From Microcaldota archaeon (GTDB lineage: Archaea > Micrarchaeota > Micrarchaeia > Micrarchaeales > Micrarchaeaceae): a DNA stretch of 64,000 nt. The stretch covers positions 94,505 through 158,504 of the forward strand of contig JAJZAB010000001.1 of assembly GCA_021799635.1 (NCBI GenBank), in the 5' to 3' direction. The notes under the pieces are model-generated. The model was not told the DNA's origin and made no database searches. It saw only the letters and a program-made list of their open reading frames with translations. Shown one piece after another: positions 57,335 to 64,000 of the stretch. A program made the translations under genes and the position numbers. How positions within the stretch are numbered: the first letter of the stretch is position 1; every line of letters starts with the position of its first letter.

Positions 57335-58078
57335 CTAGCCCGTCAGGATAGCATAAACCTTATCTACAGTGTGCAGGAAATTCTTGCTCTCTCTATTCCT
57401 CGGCCTCTTTATGTCTACCTGTATCCTGTCCTTTACGTGTGAGGGCTTGTTTGACAGCACCACTATTGAATCGGAAAGCTCGACTGCCTCCTCTACATTG
57501 TGGGTAACCATGACTACCGAGTTTATTGGTATGCTCTTGTCCTTAAGCATGTAGATAACTTCATCTCTAAGGGCATTTGCGGTGAGCTCATCAAGGGAGC
57601 TGAAAGGCTCATCCATAAGCAATACGTTTGGGTTTGATGCTACCGCCCTTGCTATCCCAACCCTCTGCTTCATCCCGCCGCTTAGGATGTTTGGATAGGA
57701 ATCTTCAAATCCCTCAAGGCCGAATTTGTGCAGCAGGGCCTTTGCTGCTTTGTCCTTTGCCTCTTCGCTAATCTCCATGCGCTCCATTCCTAGCTTCACA
57801 TTCTCGATATTTGTGAGCCATGGCATAAGCCCGAAGTCCTGGAATACAAATGATATTCCATTTACCGGTTCTGTTACTTTCCTTCCATGGAAAAGGGTCT
57901 CTCCGTGCGACGGTGGTATCAACCCGGCCATTATCCTTAGCAGGGTGCTCTTACCGCACCCAGATGGGCCTATTATTGATAGGAATTCCAGTTTATCTGC
58001 GTGAAGTGAGACGCCGTCAATTATCTTAAACCCGTCACCGTATGTGAAGTTTATATCCCTTGCCTCTATCTCATGCAT
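57335..58078 (-). CDS. ABC transporter ATPase, nitrate/sulfonate/taurine type
   Basis: [47 protein letters not shown]. Confidence 0.93.
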   Translation of the reverse strand: MHEIEARDINFTYGDGFKIIDGVSLHADKLEFLSIIGPSGCGKSTLLRIMAGLIPPSHGETLFHGRKVTEPVNGISFVFQDFGLMPWLTNIENVKLGMERMEISEEAKDKAAKALLHKFGLEGFEDSYPNILSGGMKQRVGIARAVASNPNVLLMDEPFSSLDELTANALRDEVIYMLKDKSIPINSVVMVTHNVEEAVELSDSIVVLSNKPSHVKDRIQVDIKRPRNRESKNFLHTVDKVYAILTG

Positions 58079-58090
58079 TGGATCATCAAG

Positions 58091-59746
58091 TCATGCATTT
58101 ACCGCAGCTACTTTCCTGTACATCCTTTTCCATAAAAATGTGTTGATTATTATTATCATTACTGTAAGATTTATTAATGATGTTACCATCAGCACTATGT
58201 TGCCGTTAGACAGTGATACATCAAGCAGTTTCCCTATGCCTATGCCTACCGAACTTACAACGTTTGTACCGCTTATCCCAGAAGTTGTGAAATACTCCGC
58301 CACTATGCTGGCGTTCCATTCTGCGGCTATTGCTGTTATCCCTCCAGTTATTATGCCTGGCTCCAGCGCGCTTATGTAGACCTTTTTCCACGCCCTTGCG
58401 CCCTTCAACCCGAATATGTTCTTTACTTCAATTATCTCCTTGCTCAGCGTCTTTGAATTTGATACGGCGCTGAACAGTATATACCATATTCCGCTGAGAA
58501 AGAACACAATAAATGCGACAAGTTCACCGTGCGCTGGGAATTGCTTTAGGCTTATGACTATTACTGGGAGTAGTACTGTTGCTGGTATCGATGCGATTAC
58601 CTGGAAAATGAGCAGGTATGCGGAGCTTCTTTTTGTCATAAAAACAAGGTAGACTGACACTGGGACTGCCACTGCAAGCGCGATGATAAAGGCGATCCAC
58701 ACCCTTACAAAAGAGAAAGCCAGCGCTAGCAGCACCGTTGCCTCGTATCCTCTGAGATATGCTTCGGTTGCAAATAGGTATATGATTATAAGAAGGGCAA
58801 CGGCAAAAAAACCCGCATAATATGCGCTTTTGTGCCTAGGCGTGCCAATCCCACCTATGTTATTTACGGTCTTTTGGCGGTTTAATCCTTTCTTCCTTCT
58901 AACAATGCTCGGCATGTGTATGTATGATATAGTAGGAAAGACCTTTCTGTGAGAAACAATGTGGCTTGGCGCTCTTTTTTGCTGCTGCTCCGAGTTAAAC
59001 CTTGTAACCCTCCTTTCCAGTGGCATGAAGAAGAGAAACCTTGTCAGCACTACAAAGATTATGAATATAATTATACCAATAATATAGTATACAAAATTGT
59101 CAGAAAATGCCAGTTTTGTTAGTGCGACTCCGATCCCGTATTTTACTGCATAGTTGGCGTTGCCTGTTGAAAAAACCTCGCTTGTAACCAGATAAAAAAG
59201 CCCTATCGACCACGATAGGATCGACTGCTCAACAACTCGCGGCATGCAAGCCGGTATGTATATCTTCTTGAGCCTCGCAGCCAATCGCATCTTGTAGAGC
59301 TCTGCAACCTCAACTATCTCTTTCGGTAGGGCAACTATGGATTCGTAGACCCCAAATGATATGTTCCATACCATGCTCGTTATTATTAAGAATATAACCG
59401 AGGCGTTTATGCCTATGTATCCCGGCAGCGTAGCGACAACTAGGTATATAACAAGAGGAAAGAAAGCCAGTATCGGCAGGGTCTGCAGTATATCTAGCAC
59501 AGGTATTATCACCAGACCGGCGCGTTTTGACCTGGCGGCGTATATTCCTACGAATATGCTGATAAGTATTGAGAAGAAAAGTGCTATGAACATCCTTATC
59601 CATGAGAAAGAGGTATCTAGGAGAAGCAGCAGTATTACACTCAGAAGGCTTTGCATAATAAAAGATAAATACAATATTTTATATTTGTGTGGTATTATAC
59701 TACTAATTCCCACTCTAGGTGGTATTTTATGCCTAAACGCTCGCAA
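58091..59746 (-). CDS. Fused double BPD-type ABC permease
   Basis: 551 aa with two permease repeats, each with an EAA-like loop. Confidence 0.88.
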   Translation of the reverse strand: MRAFRHKIPPRVGISSIIPHKYKILYLSFIMQSLLSVILLLLLDTSFSWIRMFIALFFSILISIFVGIYAARSKRAGLVIIPVLDILQTLPILAFFPLVIYLVVATLPGYIGINASVIFLIITSMVWNISFGVYESIVALPKEIVEVAELYKMRLAARLKKIYIPACMPRVVEQSILSWSIGLFYLVTSEVFSTGNANYAVKYGIGVALTKLAFSDNFVYYIIGIIIFIIFVVLTRFLFFMPLERRVTRFNSEQQQKRAPSHIVSHRKVFPTISYIHMPSIVRRKKGLNRQKTVNNIGGIGTPRHKSAYYAGFFAVALLIIIYLFATEAYLRGYEATVLLALAFSFVRVWIAFIIALAVAVPVSVYLVFMTKRSSAYLLIFQVIASIPATVLLPVIVISLKQFPAHGELVAFIVFFLSGIWYILFSAVSNSKTLSKEIIEVKNIFGLKGARAWKKVYISALEPGIITGGITAIAAEWNASIVAEYFTTSGISGTNVVSSVGIGIGKLLDVSLSNGNIVLMVTSLINLTVMIIIINTFLWKRMYRKVAAVNA

Positions 59747-62700
59747 AGTGCCATAGAATACCTTATAACCTACGGGTGGGCTGTGCTGATGCTTGGAATC
59801 CTTATTGGTGGGCTTGTAGCCCTAGGAACTTTCAATTCATCCCAGTACGTAACTGTAGGAAGCTGTACCATAAGCGGGTTCTACTGCAACGCTATACTTT
59901 CTGCAAATGGCATACTTTTTATAAACATCAGGCAGCTAACCACCTCTTCCATAAATATAACATCAGTTGCGTGTGGAACGGCTGCCTCAAATGCAAGATT
60001 CACTCCGGTAAGGCCTGAGGCGAGCCTCGCACCTGCAGAGAATGCAACTTTAGATGTGGCGTGCTACTCTGGCACAAGCCAGTTTTCTGGAAGCATCGGC
60101 GACGTTTACCATGGTTACATAATAATAAATTACACAAACACGCAGGAGGATGTAAAACTGATCGCAAAAGGCAGCATACTTGTAAAGGTACAGGTTGCTG
60201 CTCCTGTAACAACCTCAACACCCACTACAACCTCAACTACAACCTCTGTCCTGCAGACCATTTCATCCTCAACTACATCTACGTCCACGTCCACCTCTTC
60301 GACAACATCGGTATCTTTCACGCCAGTGCAGCTAATGGCGGGGCAGCCTTCGCCGCAATCGCAGATTATCTATCAGGGTGGCACTGCAATTATATCAGAC
60401 TCGAATGCGTCTGGGGGCAAGCCTCCGTATTCGTACCAATGGCTGGCAACAGGTGCGAACGGAGACATTCTCAACGCAACTATGGCGGACCGCCTGTGCG
60501 GTTCATCTGCAGAAACGCTGCACTGCAATTTTGTATCTACCAACTCCACACCCGTAGGATTATACAGGTTTCAGGTGGCTGTTCAAGACTCCAGGGGCGG
60601 GATTGCCTACTCTGGTGTGGTTGATGTTAATGTACTTGCACGGTACCCAATACCTTATGGCATAATTTACTACAAGCCGATAAACCTTGTAAACAAGCAA
60701 ACCGTTGCGACTCCTTCGCCATTTCAGCAGAATATAAATCTGACTGAAGGGTCGTTCCTTGGGTATATTTCATACAATGACAGCAGTGCAAACTTCGAGT
60801 ATTTCTACGCAAATGGAACGATAATCCCTGCTTGGATAGAGAGTAACAGCTCAGGCACGCTGATAACCTGGGTAAAGCTTGCTGGAGGGATACCTGCGTC
60901 TTCGAATATTACAATATATGTGGGATTTGCATCTAAAACGGCAAACCTGCTGAACAAAAGCGGGACGGTTGGGATAGGCGAGGCGCCGCAGCTCAGCCCT
61001 ACCTACGGAGAATACGACAACGGGGCGAGCGTTTTCAATTTTTATGACAATTTTGCAGGGACTACGATAAATTCTGAATGGACCCAAGTAATCCCTTCAA
61101 ATGCATTAATAACACAAAACAACAGGATTACCATAAGCACAAATCAATCCTCTTCTTATGGTGGACTAATCTTAACAAATGGATATACTGGAATTCAAAT
61201 CTTTGAAGGATATATTACTGCAGTTAGTGGCATTGCGGCCGGACTTGCTTTGCAAACAGGAAAATCAGCAACGAGTGGAGGATATGACTTCGATTATTGG
61301 TCTGGTAGTGTTGCATATGGAAGTATGGAAGGTGGAATGATTGGTAATAAAAACCCGAATCTACAAGTATCGATAGGAATTGATGGTGGCGCTTGGCTTT
61401 CATCTTCATCACAAGTATGGTATAAAAACTATGTTGCAACCACAGGTTCTCAAACATCATATTCTTTGCCATCAACAGTATATCCATCGATAGGCATTTA
61501 TCAACATTCTTCATCAACTTCGATAACCTACCAGTGGGTTCGCACCCGTGCCTACCCGCCCAACGGCGTGATGCCTACGGCCTCATTCGGTTCAACAGTA
61601 AATGGAGCTCCGAACCTGACGATAAACTATTATTACGTTCACAATGTAACAATAAATGCCACTGGCAACCCGAACACGGATGAGATAGAGATTTTAATGA
61701 ATGGGACTCTGCTGACAGGGCCGTCTACTGGTAAACTTACTTACGTTTCAAACAATTTTAGTGTAGGGAAATACAACATAACGGCGCGCGACATTACAAC
61801 AGGTTCTCAGATTAGTAAGATACTGACAGTCTATCCTCCTGTGCCTGGAATAGAGTATTACATCCCTATACGGATTTTAAACAACGAAACTAAAGCCACT
61901 CCTGCACCATTTCAACAAATGATAAACATAACAGAAAGCACATACTCAAGCTACCTTGCTTATAACAACAGCCTCGCAAACTTTGAGTACTTCTATTCTA
62001 ACGGCACAATAATACCAGCGTGGATAGAGGGCAACTCCTCTGGTAAATTAATAACATGGGTTAAGATTGTAGGTGGCATACCCGCGAACTCCCAGATTAC
62101 CATTTATCTCGGCTTCGCTCCAAAGACCACTAACCTGCTTTCAAGCTCTGGCACAGGTGGAATGGGCGAGGCTCCGCAGCTGAGCCCTACCTACGGAGAA
62201 TACGATGATGGAGCTAATGTGTTTATCCAATACGGAGGTAAATCTTGGTCTTCATTTACTTTTGTTGGAGGTAATTGGATAACTACTAATGGTTATTTGC
62301 AACAAACAGCAACAACTGGTAGCTATAGCGGAGGCCCAGCAGCATTGATAGAAAGTACAAGTTATCCAGCAACAGGAAATTATATTTTAGGTATGGCTTT
62401 CAACTATACGACAGTCGCAGATGCAAGAGTAGGAATAATAGCAGTAGCAACACCAACAACTACTCCTGACGTTTTTGGATATAGATTTATAGGGCAACAA
62501 GCTGATAATGGAGCGGGATTTATTTCGTTTCTTAATGACCTAATTACCTGGGTAGTAAGTAATACATATCAAGGAGCAGTTTCAACTGCTTATACAATGA
62601 CAATTACCGATGCAGGCGGAACTTGGAGTGGAAATCTTTATTCTGGTTATACTGAAAGCGGAACGCCTTTGACTTCTTTGGCAGCCAAAACATATACAGC

Positions 62701-64000
62701 AGATAATAAAGAAGGAAATAATATTGGCTACGTTGGTATATCCGCTGCTCGCTTTGATACTGCAAATCCTATAAATGTTATGTGGTTTTACATGCGTGCC
62801 TACCCGCCCAACGGGGTGATACCAAGCGTCAGCTTCGGAGCTGTGCAGACAGTTTCGAGCTTAACAGCAGGCGCACCAACCCCCTCTGCTCCAACAATAG
62901 ACAGTGGTCAGAGCATAACACTCACAGCTAACCCTTCAAGCGGCACAAAACCTTACTCCTACCAGTGGTATACTGCCTCATCTTCAGGAACATGCTCTAC
63001 TTCAGACACAGCAATCTCAGGTGCAACATCCTCAACATATGCAGCAAGCCCAACCTCAAGCGCTTATTACTGCTATATAGTGACTGATTCAGAAAGCCCA
63101 GCAAAGACCGCAGACAGCCCAACAGGCTTAGTTACAGTGAATCCAGCACTCGGAACACCATCAATATCTCCCTCTTCCGCCACTTATGATTCAGGGCAAA
63201 CAATAACGCTTACAGCCTCTGCATCAGGAGGAACAGCACCATACTCCTACCAATGGTACAACGACACAACAGGGACCCCAACAGCAATAAGTGGGGCCAC
63301 CTCTGCCACATTTACAGAGACTGCAGGCGCAACAGCCCAGACAGTAAAGTATTACGTCAAAGTCACAGATTCTGCAACAACTCCAGAAAGCACCGCCTCT
63401 GCGACAGAATCATATATAATTACTCATAACTCCATACCATCTGGCATTAACTATTACGTTCCTATAAACCTTACCAACAGCCAAACTACAGCCACGCCAG
63501 CCCCCTTCCAACAAATGATAAACCTCTCGGAAAGCAACGCAATCTACGGCTCTTACATCGCATATTCAGGCTCTTTAGCGAACTTTGAATACTTTTACTC
63601 CAATGGCACCATAATCCCTGCTTGGATAGAGAGTAACAGCTCAGGCAAATTAATAACTTGGGCAAATACAATAAGTATACCAGCTTCCTCAAAGATAACA
63701 ATATACCTTGGCTTCGCTCCAAAGACCACTAACCTTCTCTCAAGCTCAGGCACATCAGGCATAGGCGAGGCCCCGCAGCTCAGCTCAACCTATGCACAAT
63801 ACGACGATGGTGCGAGTGTGTTCAACAACTATTGGAACTTTGCTGGAACGAGCTTGCCGTCTTCGTTCTCAACAGATATTTCTGGCGGAACGATAACAGT
63901 AAATAACGGACTTACTTTTTCACAATCCGCAAGAACAGATTACACTCTATTGCAGACAGTTTCAACTATATCAGAACCACAAGTAATGGATGCATATATA
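59729..64000 (+). CDS. Giant surface protein, partial (runs off window end): pilin-like N-terminus, Thr/Ser stalk, DUF2341 and Ig-like modules
   Basis: Open frame from ATG 59729 (MPKRSQSAIEYLITYGWAVLMLGILIGGLVALG) for 1424 codons to the window edge, absent from the ORF track because no stop is reached; three DUF2341-type segments (NFEYFY(S/A)NGTIIPAWIE). Confidence 0.9.
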   Translation, partial: MPKRSQSAIEYLITYGWAVLMLGILIGGLVALGTFNSSQYVTVGSCTISGFYCNAILSANGILFINIRQLTTSSINITSVACGTAASNARFTPVRPEASLAPAENATLDVACYSGTSQFSGSIGDVYHGYIIINYTNTQEDVKLIAKGSILVKVQVAAPVTTSTPTTTSTTTSVLQTISSSTTSTSTSTSSTTSVSFTPVQLMAGQPSPQSQIIYQGGTAIISDSNASGGKPPYSYQWLATGANGDILNATMADRLCGSSAETLHCNFVSTNSTPVGLYRFQVAVQDSRGGIAYSGVVDVNVLARYPIPYGIIYYKPINLVNKQTVATPSPFQQNINLTEGSFLGYISYNDSSANFEYFYANGTIIPAWIESNSSGTLITWVKLAGGIPASSNITIYVGFASKTANLLNKSGTVGIGEAPQLSPTYGEYDNGASVFNFYDNFAGTTINSEWTQVIPSNALITQNNRITISTNQSSSYGGLILTNGYTGIQIFEGYITAVSGIAAGLALQTGKSATSGGYDFDYWSGSVAYGSMEGGMIGNKNPNLQVSIGIDGGAWLSSSSQVWYKNYVATTGSQTSYSLPSTVYPSIGIYQHSSSTSITYQWVRTRAYPPNGVMPTASFGSTVNGAPNLTINYYYVHNVTINATGNPNTDEIEILMNGTLLTGPSTGKLTYVSNNFSVGKYNITARDITTGSQISKILTVYPPVPGIEYYIPIRILNNETKATPAPFQQMINITESTYSSYLAYNNSLANFEYFYSNGTIIPAWIEGNSSGKLITWVKIVGGIPANSQITIYLGFAPKTTNLLSSSGTGGMGEAPQLSPTYGEYDDGANVFIQYGGKSWSSFTFVGGNWITTNGYLQQTATTGSYSGGPAALIESTSYPATGNYILGMAFNYTTVADARVGIIAVATPTTTPDVFGYRFIGQQADNGAGFISFLNDLITWVVSNTYQGAVSTAYTMTITDAGGTWSGNLYSGYTESGTPLTSLAAKTYTADNKEGNNIGYVGISAARFDTANPINVMWFYMRAYPPNGVIPSVSFGAVQTVSSLTAGAPTPSAPTIDSGQSITLTANPSSGTKPYSYQWYTASSSGTCSTSDTAISGATSSTYAASPTSSAYYCYIVTDSESPAKTADSPTGLVTVNPALGTPSISPSSATYDSGQTITLTASASGGTAPYSYQWYNDTTGTPTAISGATSATFTETAGATAQTVKYYVKVTDSATTPESTASATESYIITHNSIPSGINYYVPINLTNSQTTATPAPFQQMINLSESNAIYGSYIAYSGSLANFEYFYSNGTIIPAWIESNSSGKLITWANTISIPASSKITIYLGFAPKTTNLLSSSGTSGIGEAPQLSSTYAQYDDGASVFNNYWNFAGTSLPSSFSTDISGGTITVNNGLTFSQSARTDYTLLQTVSTISEPQVMDAYI

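Noticed and set aside
60130-60321. Thr/Ser codon-rich repeat tract considered as a CRISPR or microsatellite array
   Set aside because: It encodes an ordinary Thr/Ser linker (TTSTPTTTSTTTS...STSTSTSS) in frame; no regular repeat-spacer structure.
60061-60624. 187-aa plus-strand ORF
   Set aside because: Alternate frame of the giant DUF2341 protein; the main frame is open for 1424 codons.

Overview
This 64 kb window is archaeal. It carries RFC large subunit, small DNA primase, Pelota, archaeal-type AlaRS, TruD, CCA-adding enzyme, a histone, NAC, the KEOPS subunit Cgi121, CarS and DUF2070. Compact spacing, unlinked rRNA and very large surface proteins suggest a DPANN/Micrarchaeota-like lineage, which is inference only. 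Most of the window is ordinary housekeeping. The accessory content is: (1) an AT-rich island at about 19.46-24.71 kb, between an intact tRNA-Ala and a tRNA 3'-half relic, with tRNA-end-like repeats, a RelE-like toxin-antitoxin pair, a frameshifted C39-like peptidase, a two-gene module of unknown function, and a ~600-nt hairpin-dense non-coding tract containing a nested multibranch RNA-like fold; (2) an IS200/IS605 element with a small membrane-protein ORF translationally coupled between tnpA and tnpB, a second tnpB with its RuvC-I/II region missing, and solo IS-end scars; (3) very large DUF2341 surface proteins truncated by both window edges, the right one with conserved module borders around divergent internal cassettes. 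Other items are a solitary 23S rRNA gene with a 16-bp perfect processing stem and a tRNA-Ser(CGA) with a probable 15-nt intron. No CRISPR array was seen. Family assignments come from reading motifs, not from database searches.
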